Of a DNA stretch of 64,000 nt, positions 53,399 to 63,999 are shown one piece after another. The DNA is from Adiantum capillus-veneris (lineage: Eukaryota; Streptophyta; Polypodiopsida; Polypodiales; Pteridaceae): positions 93,847,840 to 93,911,839 of the forward strand of contig CM043971.1 of NCBI GenBank assembly GCA_014529385.2, written 5' to 3'. The notes beneath the pieces were generated by a model. That model saw only the letters and a list, made by a program, of their open reading frames with translations, did not search any database and had not been told where the DNA came from. Within the stretch, counting starts at the first letter, position 1. The number at the start of each line of letters is the position of its first letter. A program made the translations under genes and the position numbers.

Positions 53399-54280
53399 TC
53401 AAAAAAAAATTTCCTCCCCTCCTTTTAAGAGTAACTTAGCTCTCATATGCTCTTTTTCTGACCCTGAATCTTTTGAGGTAGCTGAGTGTTCATCTAACTC
53501 ATCAGTTGCATCGTAATAGAGGTCTAAAAAGGCCTGTTGAGCTTTCATTAAGTCCTTGGGTTCCTCATCTTCGTTTTCAATGTGGAGGATTGAAATCATT
53601 TGGATGGGAATTATGTCGTAGCCATCCTCATTGCAAAATTGAGTAGGCATAGACGTACTCACACATACATCCATTGTTGCTAAAATTTGAGTCCACTCGA
53701 ATGGCTCAAATAAATGCTCCGGAAAGGGTTCGGATACATAGGCTTTGTCTGTGCAATCCCTTTTTAGGATACATTCTTCTCGTCTTAAGCTTCCGTTTTC
53801 TGAAGCTCCACACATCCAAATAGGAGTGTCTTTGTTTAACCAAGATGGGAGTTTAGTTTCAGTCGAAGAGACTGAATCAAACTCTTGGATGGGTATTTTC
53901 AAGACATCTCTATAAGTGTGATCTTTTAGATTTACTCTTGTTATAGATCCCACTTGCTTCAAGTACAGATAATTGTTTCCCCAATCTTGGATAAGTTGTA
54001 TCTGTCGCATGAAAGGTCTTCCCAATATGATTTCATAGTTGAGTTTTTTCTCAAAGTCTACTATGGCAAAAGTGTGTTGATATTCAATTCCACAGGAATT
54101 GACTATCACTTTTTCAAGCATCCCTAATGGTCTCTCAATGTGTCCGTCAGCCAATTGCAATTTCATTCGAGTTTGTCTAATGGTTAGTTGTTCCCAGGAT
54201 TCCCATACTGCTTTAGTGGCTATGGCTATGCCAGCTCCACTATCGAGTATCGCCATGGTTTCAATGTCATTATATTTCAT
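53399..54280 (-). pseudogene. element C protease and following acidic region
   Basis: MAILDSGAGIAIATKAVWES carries the D-S-G active site, followed by EIILGRPFMRQI (ILG motif), so the retropepsin core looks complete. A polar, Glu-rich tail follows (IENEDEEPKDL, ATSKDSGSEKEH). The frame is opened at its start by a 38-bp tandem duplication (54268-54343), which shifts the join to the upstream gag. Confidence 0.83.
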
Positions 54281-54343
54281 TGGGAGGGTGGTGTTTCCTT
54301 CTTCCCATTATATTTCATTGGGAGGGTGGTGTTTCCTTCTTCC
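54268..54343. repeat. 38-bp tandem duplication at the gag-protease join of element C
   Basis: 54268-54305 is repeated exactly at 54306-54343. Since 38 is not a multiple of three, it changes the reading frame between the linker (54624-54382) and the protease. Confidence 0.9.
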
Positions 54344-54381
54344 CCTTCATAATATTCTCCGAATTTGTTCATAGGAACTGA

Positions 54382-55690
54382 TCAAATCTCTTTGTTTTCC
54401 ATTTCCTTTTTCAATTTTCCCAAATTCTTTGAGATTAACCCCGTTATCCCCACCTTCTCTAGGGTTTTCAGTAAATCATTCCATAAGTATGGTCTAAGTT
54501 TTAACAGTTCTCCCAAGGTAAGAGTGCATTGGATGGGTGTAGACATAATTGAATGAATGTTGTCTACTTCTAGGGTCTGTTCAGCTCTTTTTACTTTGAG
54601 TGGTCTTGCACACAATGGATTCATCTTCGTTATCTTCCAGGTAAGACGGTAGTGCTTTCAAGGTCAATGGTTTCGACATTCCTGAAGCTTTCGATCCGCA
54701 ATCCCCATACAAGGATTGTAAATCCATGTTCATATCAGAAGATAGGTTATCCAACCAGACTTCCTCTATAGGAGCTGACTTAAGAGTTAGGCTCCTATCA
54801 TTGATCTCTCTCACTTTCTCCCAGAAGTGTCCTGGCCAGTCTTCCTCTACGAATGGAATTTTGTCTAAGGCATCTTCGTTGTCAAGCACTATAAGCTCTG
54901 GTTCATTTGTTTCAAGGTGGGGTTCTGCCACCACATCGAATTTTGCTTTCATTTCTTTTACCACAAGCTCTTCAGGTTTTGCAATACTTTCAAGCTTGGG
55001 TTTTTGTTTTTCCAGCATTTCTTGCGTGATTCTTATCAAATTTTGATAAGCTTCCAGCTTACCTACTTCCATGTCTGGAGATGGATAGTTTTTCCACTTG
55101 TTTTCCATGTTTTGGCCTGCTTTAAGTCCTGCTTGGTAGGCTTCCAAGGCGGCATTAATAGGCTCAAAAATTTTATCAACCAGAATGGATCCTCTAGATT
55201 TCACGATTGTTTCCTTGAATTCACTGCCAGTTTCTTTCAACTTGTCCTGGACTAGCTTCTTTGCTTTCTCCTCGATTTCAACCCGTTGTTTTTGTTTTCT
55301 CATCTCATAGCTTTTGCTTCTGCTCCTTTTGATTCTTTGAGAAGAAACTTTTGTATTTTCCGAATCATCAGAGGAGTTGTGTTTCTTTTTCTTTGCCTGG
55401 ACTCTAGTGATTACCTTGATTGGAACAATCGGTTCACTCTCTGATGAGCTACTAGGTATCACTTGGACTACGTTTACTATCGTTTTATCCTTGTTCAAAG
55501 GATTTTTAGGACAATTTTCCGAAAAGTGTCCTCCTTTTTTGCAACATTGTATGCAATAAGCTTCGATCGGTTTGAGGTTTTTGTCAGGCTCTGGACATTC
55601 ATTTTTCCAATGATCATCAGCACCACAATTGTGACAGTTTCCTGTTCTTGGCTTCATCATGGGTCTTACCATGGGAGGTCTGACACCTTC
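54382..55690 (-). pseudogene. element C Gag C-terminal part (two zinc knuckles)
   Basis: The frame from about 55690 to 54581 starts within gag. It has CHNCGADDHWKNEC and CIQCCKKGGHFSENC, two CCHC knuckles that bind RNA, then a Lys/Arg-rich stretch (RIKRSRSKSYEMRKQKQR) and a long acidic, helical tail. A second frame (54624-54382) continues with TPIQCTLTLGELLKLRP. The N-terminal gag domain is absent here and present at 60455-61489. Confidence 0.85.
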
Positions 55691-55691
55691 A

Positions 55692-56362
55692 TTACTTGGT
55701 GAGCCAAAGCTCCTTTTTCAGCTAACGCCAAGGTAAAGAGCCACTTGGCTCAATCTTGACCATAGGATTGAGATCTTTATCAACAAATTACAGAGCTCCG
55801 GATTTCGCTCATCTTTTCAATGCTGCTACAGATTATCTGGTCAGATAATACAAGCCAGGCAGGCGCCGCCGATCAATATGACACCCAAGAAACTCTGATC
55901 AGACGGGGCTATCAAAACATATAGTGTGTGAGCATGAAGGCAAAGCGGTAGTAGGAGCCAGCCAGTAAGGAAGCGTGAGGGCAGGGCCCGCCAACCATAC
56001 GGAGCGTGCAGTTAGAGAGAAGGGAACAATGTGCAGGGCAAGAGATGAGGGTGCTTGTGTGTGCAGAGAGAAAAAGGACTGGCTGAGAGAAAGCCGGTCA
56101 GGATCAGGAGGGCGAGGTGTGTGAGCTGTCAAAAGTGCCACCAAGAAGTGTGTGAGGGTTGGAGGTTGAGCAGGGGGTGGTGCATAGGTTTTTTTGTGCT
56201 CGAGACAGCCGCTATAGGGCAAGACGGATTACACCTACAATTCCAATAAGCTTCACACAACCAAGGTGAAGCTTTTGGAGTCAACTTTGATGCAGCTCGG
56301 GTTGACAGCTGTCTAGTCATCAAGGGATCTTCCTGACATGCTGGTTACTTGGTGAGCCAAAG
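55692..56362. repeat. 18-bp direct repeat TTACTTGGTGAGCCAAAG, 653 bp apart
   Basis: Copies at 55692-55709 and 56345-56362, both followed by a ctc.tttt phrase. The DNA between is GC-rich and non-coding. The left copy lies at the edge of the element C gag, so the repeat may mark the left border of the inserted block or a separate insertion. Confidence 0.8.
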
Positions 56363-56455
56363 GCTCTTTTCCCCCTATCTGATCGCACAAGCCACCATGT
56401 GGCAGATTCTCACCTGCAGTTTTTCACGCTAGCAAAAAGCTAAACCCCCCCACTA

Positions 56456-57960
56456 ATGATCGATTCGCAATTCGCAAACAGGGATGTGAAGCTTGCACAG
56501 GCAATTCGCAGGTTCCTCAGAAGCAACAAGTTTGCGAGAGATATGCAGCAGGTCCCCATGCCTAATTCTCAAGATTCACACCAATTCTTTTCGGCGCAGT
56601 TTGCCTGTGCAGCAGTAAGCCGGGCAGAATCAGAAAGGAGTACCAAAGACCTTTCAAACCCTGGTCATATTTCGTAGAAGTTGGAGGGTACTTCGGATGC
56701 TTGCCGATGTGATGAGCATTCTCAAAGATCAGATATTTCATGGATCAACCAATGGCAGAGGTCTGTTCTAGTGCTATTGAAATAGAAGATAATCATATTT
56801 CAATCGATGATCAGTTGGCCTAATCTAGAGTCGAACCACCAAAACTCGTTGCCTTCATAGGCCCGTTCAACACATTTTTCTGTTGATGCTATCAGGGTGT
56901 TGGTGATGCAGATGGAAGAGGCCGAAGAAATGGAAAGAATAAACGTCAAAGTGGACATGAGGGCAGAAACGCTTAGCATGATCGATCATACCGAAGCATA
57001 TGATGGTTATCCTCAAGTAATTAAGCCAGCAAATTCAGTGCTAGCTGCTTGTGCTTTTAGCAGAGAGTGTGAGGGGATTAGTGGCAGACAACTCAATGTC
57101 GAGGGAAAGGCATTGGGGAATATTTCCACTAGCGCAAGTCATGGTCTGATGAGCTGTTGACTTCCGTCGCACTTCTCGTCCAACTCTGTTGATAGCCTAT
57201 CTGAAAATTTGATGAGGCAAGCAGTTCAGAATGATCTGCAAACAAACAGAAACATCTCTCATGACCAATTCAATGTAGAGTATGGTGTTCGTGGGAGTTG
57301 GTTAATGTGTAGCTCCAAGGAGATGCAGCAGCATTGCAACGAAAGTCACGTAGTCAATCATGCAGGTGCATACGTTGTTGGCCAAGATCAAAAAAATAGT
57401 CAAAGAGCAAAAGCGAAAGCTAATTCTTTTTTTCACACAAAGCTGAAGCTAAAGAGCTTTGATGTTGCAAAAGCTGAAGAGCAAGGACTGCGGAGTAACA
57501 ACATTTCTGGAGACAGGCATACCAATATGTCAGCACCTATTAGCCTCCAACAGTAGTTCATTGCTGGCCATTCAACATCTGGGTGGGATAGCAAAAATTC
57601 TACAAACAATATGGTCAATATTGTGCCTATAAAGAGATTCTATTTCTAAATCATGTATATGGTCAATATTGTGGCTTGTAAAGAGATTCTCTTTCTAAAT
57701 CGCATACAGGAAGCAACCAATGCGGCCACAGTTGAGATTAGAAACAACAGTATACTACAACGTTGCTCTTCAACAAATGCATACGAAGTAGGGAATGTTG
57801 GTGGTGTGGATTTCAATGCATAGCAGTTACTGCTTCGGAGCTCCCTTCTTGCCAATAACCACGATTCGGTGGTGGATTCTATGAGCAAAGGTCCGTGAAT
57901 GCAACAGCTATTAGATCAAGTTCAGATGGTTGCAGATGCAGACATCAATTTGGTATCAAT
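56456..57960 (+). pseudogene. gene-like degenerate sequence of unknown family
   Basis: Open frames at 56456-56677, 56897-57160 and 57209-57556, and readable stretches down to 57960, have a plausible amino-acid composition (e.g. AQAIRRFLRSNKFARDM, AKANSFFHTKLKLKSFDVAK). They are separated by stops and frame changes. They may be pieces of a captured host gene. I do not recognise the family. A phrase with gtcaatattgtg repeats near 57611 and 57661. Confidence 0.35.
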
Positions 57961-58027
57961 ACATAATGTAGGTTAGTCAGCAAGGAGGCAAGAAGACATA
58001 ATTGCTAACCGAAGCAGTTTACAACCC

Positions 58028-58029
58028 TG

Positions 58030-58080
<51 letters not shown>

Positions 58081-58084
58081 GAGA
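58028..58084. repeat. (GA)n / (GATAGAGA)n repeat
   Basis: GA units with three evenly spaced ata interruptions of period 12, between the gene-like sequence and the helicase. Confidence 0.92.
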
Positions 58085-59045
58085 AGGTAATATTGATCAT
58101 AGGACATAGAGTATAAAGTTTCATCTACATGTTTTGTGTATGGCAAGGAGGACATATATTCACAACACTGCATGTCCCAATTGCACAAGCGCGACTCCAG
58201 CTCGACAACATTGCAAGGTCCGTTATCTGCACCCACTTTCCCATGCGCATGCGTTTGCTTGGCGCAACACATAAACGCTACGGGGCGGGGCAGGGCACGG
58301 CTTTCGTTTCTTATAATTTTTTGGAGAGACCACAGTGCCAGCTCTCCACCATACTTTTGTATGGCACCTCTGTATGACGTGCACAATATACTTTGCACTT
58401 TCAGTGTGTTGTCTCATTGCAAGATGATATGTTTAACTATCCACATTGCTTTTTTGTAGCTTGACTCACTTATCAGCGTGTAGATTGGACAATCAAAAAG
58501 CAGGAGTACAACATTGCAGGTCAATAAAGCACCTCATTTATTGTTGCAGTTCATTCACGCTTTATCTACTTACTTGTTTTAGAATTTTTCGCATTACTTC
58601 CTTTGCTTTGGTTTATTTGGATCTCATTTTTAGAACTATACACTCAATGTCGATCAAGATCTGCACGTAAGTTACACACGCAACTTTTTGCATACGGTTG
58701 CTTGTCAAATGTATGTGATGTATTACAGTAGTGAATGCATGTGGTGTATCACAGTGTTGAATTCACCTTGTGCATCTTTACTTTAGCTCTAAATAATTTA
58801 TACCATACTAGGTATCTAAATAATTGATGCCATACTATATATGTCCTCGTTTCTCCCACACTAGGTGTCAGTATAAAGTTCTCAAGACGTAGAAGATTAC
58901 AATCCAAGCGTCAATAAGCTAAAGAGAAAATTGCAGCCAACTTGAAACTAGCTTACCATCCATATGCTAAGTCATGGTTTGAAATTACTGCATTGTATAA
59001 AGATTGGAGCATGCAATGTGACATCTTCACTCACAATCTAGAAAC
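58085..59045. other. non-coding
   Basis: No domain recognised. If the helicase was once longer, its N-terminal coding region including the Walker A motif should be here, but I cannot find GxGGTGKT-like sequence in any frame. Confidence 0.45.
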
Positions 59046-60170
59046 ATGTCTTTGTTGCGTGATGGCATACCTCACATATATAGCGATAAACGAGGTCGAC
59101 AGATAAATGAAATAGACACTCTTGTTGCCCTCACTTCTGTATTATTGTTGGATGCTTTGTCATCTAAGCGGCAACAACAAGGATTAGCAGCATTGTATCT
59201 ACAGTCCATTACCAGTTCAAGATACCAACCACAAATCAACGATATCCTCTCTCTATTCATGAGACCGATGAGCGATATTTGGGCACAAAAGAGGCAGATA
59301 TTATAATTATAGATGAGCTATCCATGTTAACCCAAACGACTTTTGACCTTATCTTAAGACAAAATATCAGTGTAACAAGCAAGAAATTGGCAAATCCCTT
59401 CAGCAAAAAATGCGTTCTCTTGCTTGATGATCTTGCCCAAGTACCCCCAGTTTGTAGTCACGCACGGGATCTTTGTAACATATGTCATAACACAAGCTTG
59501 ATCTACTGGCTGCATGCAACTTTGTACAAGATGTCATGCTCTATAAGACATGCAACAACGGACCCTGAATTGCTTCAATTCCTCACCATTTTTTGTGAAA
59601 GAAAACCAGTCGTAGATGAGATCAGTTGTACCTTGGATGCATGTATTATAGATGAAGTGCATGTGCGTGACTACATCAACAACTCTACTACAATAATCCG
59701 TACTCACATGTCGGCCGTCCAGCACTATAACAACCTTGCCTTGCATAAATTATACAATCAAATTGACATTACAAAACTTGAAATGAAGACGAATGCGGGT
59801 AACATAAATGTCCTTCAATAGTGGCTCCTAGTTCCTAAGTTCAATGAGTTGGATTCAATCACAATCTGCGTGCATTGCATGATCATTGAAAATATCAACT
59901 TCACAATCGGTGCGGCAAATGGTGCAACATGCATTGTCGATGCCATAACACAGAACACGGAAGGTGAAGTTACGTGTATCATTGTCCCCATTCATTGTAT
60001 TGGGAATAACTACAAAAGAAGAAAGGCAAAACAAACAACTATAAAAGAAGAAAGGCAAAACACACTTGAAATTCACCTTCAAAAATGCAGGCCGACATGT
60101 TGCGCTATCAACCATTTAATGAAAAATATTTTTTGAAATACTTTCCATTTGCAAGAATTCACATGTAGCA
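59046..60170 (+). pseudogene. PIF1-like DNA helicase remnant
   Basis: PIF1 helicases unwind DNA 5'-3'. Pieces in order: GLAALYLQ (59180s), SLFMRPMSDIW, then EADIIIIDELSMLTQTTFDL (Walker B, DE box), KCVLLLDDLAQVPPVC (family GDxxQLPPV), YKMSCSIRHA and LLQFLTIFCERKP. A stop near 59819 is followed in a new frame by INFTIGAANGATCIVDAI, the conserved GxxNGxxG region, and then FNEKYFLKYFPFA, after which it ends. Walker A is missing at the front and the final QG motif at the back. A 30-bp tandem repeat at 60007-60061 (aaaagaagaaaggcaaaaca twice) lies in the last part. It could be a Helitron helicase or a host or other PIF1 copy. Confidence 0.8.
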
Positions 60171-60454
60171 TGTATACTAGAAAAAAAACATTCATTTGTA
60201 GACATAGTAGTACAACCTCGCTTGGATATAATCTCAACTGTAACCACCCCTATAATCTCTAATAATTGATGCACTTAACTTTGTCTCCTCCCATGAACAT
60301 TATAGCATTTCTCAAGTGTATATCCCTTTCATGCAATGCCGTCCTTCCTAAATTAGTCTTGCTCTTGTTCCCTTCAGTGCTAGCTGTTAAAAGTCAATTT
60401 GCATATGTCCATTATATTATATGCATGTTATATAGCAAGGCCCACCAAGCAAGA

Positions 60455-61489
60455 CTAGTTAGCTACATAATACAGTGGTGCGAGCTCTGGTGGAGCATAA
60501 GTCACGGTTTCTTTCATTGGTGGTGGATGTGGATTATACCAATCTCCTTCTACCATTATTGTAGATGGACTAGGCTCTGCATAGGGTGTAACATGCACTA
60601 ATGCTTGTTCATCCTTCAAAGTGCATGTACTTTACAGGCACTGCATTATGTCCTGGATACGGAGGTTGTTGTCCCAATATAGGTTGAGGTCTTTCCATAC
60701 CCATTGGTGGTCTTTGAGCTTGGGCCATATTAGGCTGATATCTGCACATGGGTTGTCCTTGTGGCCTCATGGGCACGTACTAAACATTCCCATCATACTT
60801 TGGTTTGAAGTAGCACTCGTGGGTCTCATGTTTGGTCCATTTACCCTTGATTGCACACCATTTTTGTGGCCTAATTGGTTGTCCATGTGGAGGTATCCCT
60901 TGTCCTGGTCCCCTCATAGGTGCTTTTTGCATGTTGGTCATCATGTCATTCATCCTTTTTAGCATATCTTCTATGGCTGAGAGTGGTGCCGCAGCAGCCA
61001 TTCCCACTTCTCGCTTTGGTTATCCTTAGGGACATCTTCTTCATTGAAAAATTCACAATTGTCTCCTACGTCAATAGCATCTGACACACACTCTTATAGG
61101 GTGGTATGCTTTTTACTATAGAGTATAGCATGAAGTTCTTTGTTTAGCAATCCCTCTAGAAACAAAGATACAAGTCGTTCTTCTGCAGGTATCTCTATCT
61201 CTCGGCATCTGGCAATGTTTTGTTTTATTCGAGTTGCACAATCCCTAACAGACTCACCATGTTTCTGTTTAAAGCTGTAGATTTGAGCTACTATATTGTG
61301 TTTGATCCCCGTTTTTGAACAAGCAGTTACAAATCCTTGAGCTAATGTGTTCAAGTCCATGATTGACCTTGGTGGAATGTTTTGGAACCATGTCAATGCT
61401 TTTCCTTCTAATGTCATTCCAAACCCCTCGAATTGAGTATGGAAATCGAATATACGCTCTGCTCTTAGCACTTGCTTAAAGCTTACTAA
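60455..61489 (-). pseudogene. element C Gag N-terminal part
   Basis: 61489-61094 has a retrotransposon-gag domain: FEGFGMTLEGKALTWFQNIP, LNTLAQGFVTACSKTG and QKHGESVRDCATRIKQNI. 61007-60780 has APLSAIEDMLKRMNDMMTNM and KWCAIKGKWTKHETHECYF, a zinc-finger-like motif with one Cys changed to Lys. A Pro/Gln-rich stretch follows (RPPMGMERPQPILGQQPPYP) and after a frame change PSPSTIMVEGDWYNPHPPP to a stop at 60455. Its upstream side is cut by the copia LTR at 61490. Confidence 0.82.
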
Positions 61490-61681
61490 TGAAGGAGTAC
61501 GAGCGGAAGTGCGACGCGAGAGAGAGTGCGAGAAGAAGAGTACGACGATATGGTGAACTCGCTCTACTGTAATGTGTAGAGCATAGTGAGTTCTTATTAG
61601 GTTTTTACAAAAGAATATGTGTACATACCTGGCGGCCCGCCCACTTACCTGGGCGACCACATTGGGCTTTATACCCCAACA
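61490..61681 (-). repeat. element D 3' LTR (192 bp)
   Basis: Minus strand TGTTGGGGTATAAAGCC...CTCCTTCA. It is bounded by a PPT on one side and element C gag on the other. It contains a short GA/CGAGAG-rich stretch near 61510-61540. The flanking five bases on the gag side are actaa; the partner flank lies outside the window. Confidence 0.88.
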
Positions 61682-61697
61682 ACCTCCCACTTAAAGT
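61682..61697 (-). promoter_or_regulatory. element D polypurine tract
   Basis: Minus-strand ctttaagtgggaggt lies directly before the LTR, as in the copia remnants at 32953-32963 and 34870-34881. Confidence 0.8.
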
Positions 61698-61770
61698 ACA
61701 ATGTGGTACTTTAAGTGTGAGAGAAGCTACTATACAAGCTAATATACAAGAGATGTAGAGAAGTGATGTA

Positions 61771-63228
61771 CTACCCTACACCTAACTGCTTGCGAAAATG
61801 CGCAAAGCTCTCTGAGGGAAGTCCTTTTGTAAGTAGATCAGCAGGATTTTCTGTGGTGTGAACTTTGACAAGCTGAAGTTGCTTATCCTCAAGCATTTCC
61901 CTGATGAAATGATACTTCACATCCACATGCTTTGTCTTTGAGTGATAAACTGGATTGCGAGCCAATTGTATAGCACTTTGACTATCACAATATAACACAG
62001 GCATCTCTTCTTTGATTCCCAAATATGTTACTAGTCGATTAAGCCAAATTGATTCTTTGCATGCCTCTGATGCTGCAACATATTCAGCCTCTGTAGTAGA
62101 CTGAGTAACACAATCTTGTAATCTAGAACGCCATGATACTGCTCCACCAGCCAATGTAAAGACATACCCTGACATAGACCTTCGGTTGTCTAAGTCACCT
62201 GCATAATCTGAGTCTGTAAAACCCTTTACACTTAGCTCCTGACTCCCATAGCATATACGCATACTCTTTGTAGCTTTCAGGTATCTCAATATTCCTTTCA
62301 CTGCCTCCCAATGTTTCTTGCCTGGGTTTGACATGTATCGACTTACTACTCCCACTGCAAATGCAATGTCTAGGCGAGTAGCAATCATTGCATACATCAA
62401 ACTACCCACTGCAGACGCATATGGAATCTTATCCATTTTAGCCTGTTCTTCCTCAGACACAGGACAATCTTGTTTGCTAAGTTTCACATATGGTGGCAAT
62501 GGAACACTCAGTGCCTTTCCCTTCTCCATATTGAAACGTTGCAAAACCTTGTCAATATACTCTGTTTGAGATAACCAAATCAACTTCTTTGATCTGTCTC
62601 TCTCAATGCGCATACCAAGTATATGACTTGCCTCACCCATGTCTTTCATGTCAAACGATTTTGCCATCTTTGACTTCAAAGCTGAAATTTCTTCCAAGTG
62701 CTTGCCAGCAATCAACATGTCATCCACATACAAAATAAGGATCAGCCAACTACCATCCTTAGCCTTCTTTGTATATAGACAGTGATCGAACTCACTACGT
62801 TTGTAGCCTTGAGAAAGCATAAACTTGTGGAATTTATGGTACCATGCCCTCGATGATTGTTTTAAGCCATAAAGACTCTTTAACAACTGGCATACCCAAT
62901 CTTCCTTACCTTTCTCAACAAACCCTTCTGGCTGCTGCATGTAAATTTCCACATCTAAATCACCATGCAAGAACGATGTCTTGACATCCATTTGGTGCAA
63001 CACCAAATCTAATATGGCAACCAATGCAAGAAAGCATCTCAATGTAGTCATCTTGACCACCGGAGAGAAGACTTCATCAAAGTCAATGCCTTATTCTTGC
63101 TTAAAGCCCTTGGCAACAAGCCTTGCTTTGTACTTTGGCTGACTATCATGAGCGGTGATCTTATACCTGTAAACCCATTTACAGGGTAGAGCCTTTTTGC
63201 CCCGTGGTAATTTAACTAGCTTCCATGT
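61771..63228 (-). CDS. element D reverse transcriptase and RNase H
   Basis: From the Met at 63060 the frame has 429 residues: LHQMDVKTSFLHGDLDVEIY, SLYGLKQSSRAWYHKFHKF, the catalytic LILYVDDMLIAG, GMRIERDRSKKLIWLSQTEY, then RNase H with KGFTDSDYAGD, QSTTEAEYVAASEA and YCDSQSAIQLARN, and the C-terminal HTTENPADLLTKGLP. It copies element RNA into DNA. The coding sequence continues upstream to 63228 in the same frame (ITAHDSQPKYKARLVAKGF), with an in-frame TAA near 63098 just before GIDFDEVFSP. All catalytic residues are kept. The natural product is a polyprotein, so the listed Met is not the true start. Confidence 0.93.
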
Positions 63229-63999
63229 CTAGTTTTTATGCAGAGCTGTCATCTCTGACTGCATGGCCAATTGCCAATTCCCGGAGTCCTTCATTTGCAC
63301 TGCTTCCTTGTAACATGAAGCCTCATTGCAATCAGTCAACATGACATAGTTCATAGATGGAACAAACCTATCAGGAGGTCGCGTGACACGTCCAGATCTA
63401 CGCACAATAGGTGGCTCAGGCTCAGCCACAACCTGTGGTTCCACTCTATCCTGTCCTTGCTCCTCTTGAGCCCTGACATTTTGTCTTGCACGTGCAGGTC
63501 CATCTTCTTGGAAGACAACTCTTCTAATCTCCTCAACCCTCTCTGGTTTAGAATGATATTTGGATTCATTAAAGTGAACATCATTGCTGCGGACAACCTT
63601 TCTGGATTCGGGATCCCAAAGTCTGTACCCCATCTCACCAGAATTACCATAGCCTAGAAAGATGCACTTTCTACTCTTTGGCTCAAGTTTGTTCCTAAAT
63701 TCCTTTGGAACGTGAGTATATGCCTCACATCCAAAGACTCTGAGATGCTTGTATGAGGGCATTTTGCCTGACCATACCATCTCTGGCACTGAATCCTTCT
63801 GCAAAACCTTGCTAGGAGATCTATTTACAAGATGAACAGTTGTTGATACAGCTTCAGCCCAAAACCCATTTGGCAGCTGTGCATTAGACAACATACTTCT
63901 GACCTTCTCTTGTATGGTCCTATTCATCCTCTCAGCAACACCATTTTGAGGAGGATTGTAAGGAGCAGTAAGTTCACGTTTTATACCTTTTGACTCACA
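63229..63999 (-). CDS. element D integrase C-terminal half (open to window edge)
   Basis: The frame is open to the right edge. It starts with ELTAPYNPPQNGVAERMNRT, which holds the catalytic Glu of copia integrase, then VNRSPSKVLQKDSVPEMVW, HLRVFGCEAYTHVP, the C-terminal KCIFLGYGNSGEMGYRLW and an extended tail leading to RT (NYVMLTDCNEASCYKEAVQM). An in-frame TAG at 63231-63229 separates it from RT. The first two catalytic Asp residues would lie outside the window. Confidence 0.93.
   Translation of the reverse strand, partial: CESKGIKRELTAPYNPPQNGVAERMNRTIQEKVRSMLSNAQLPNGFWAEAVSTTVHLVNRSPSKVLQKDSVPEMVWSGKMPSYKHLRVFGCEAYTHVPKEFRNKLEPKSRKCIFLGYGNSGEMGYRLWDPESRKVVRSNDVHFNESKYHSKPERVEEIRRVVFQEDGPARARQNVRAQEEQGQDRVEPQVVAEPEPPIVRRSGRVTRPPDRFVPSMNYVMLTDCNEASCYKEAVQMKDSGNWQLAMQSEMTALHKN

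Larger units (their letters stand above)
48990..55690 (-). mobile_element. element C: decayed Ty3/gypsy retrotransposon (pol and gag C-terminus)
   Basis: Minus-strand order from right to left: gag zinc knuckles, protease, RT, RNase H, two HHCC modules, integrase, and then a second retropepsin-like frame. No LTR was found; the left end is lost at the LINE junction, and the gag N-terminus lies beyond a 4.75-kb insertion at 60455-61489. Frames are broken at several places, and the RT catalytic core is deleted. Confidence 0.85.
55710..60454 (+). mobile_element. 4.75-kb block inside element C gag, with PIF1-like helicase remnant
   Basis: The gag of element C stops near 60455 on the right and resumes at about 55690 on the left, so the DNA between appears to be an insertion. 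It carries gene-like sequence (56456-57960), GA/GATA-like repeats (58028-58084) and a plus-strand PIF1-type helicase (59046-60170). A PIF1-like helicase in a mobile block suggests a Helitron. The right border reads gactag followed by t, which fits a CTRR-T end, but I see no hairpin before it, no Rep (HUH) motif and no clear 5' TC end. The assignment is tentative. Confidence 0.4.

Noticed and set aside
60430-60460. Helitron 3' end (CTAG before T)
   Set aside because: The four bases fit CTRR but no hairpin precedes them, so I do not call the terminus; it is mentioned only as a hint.
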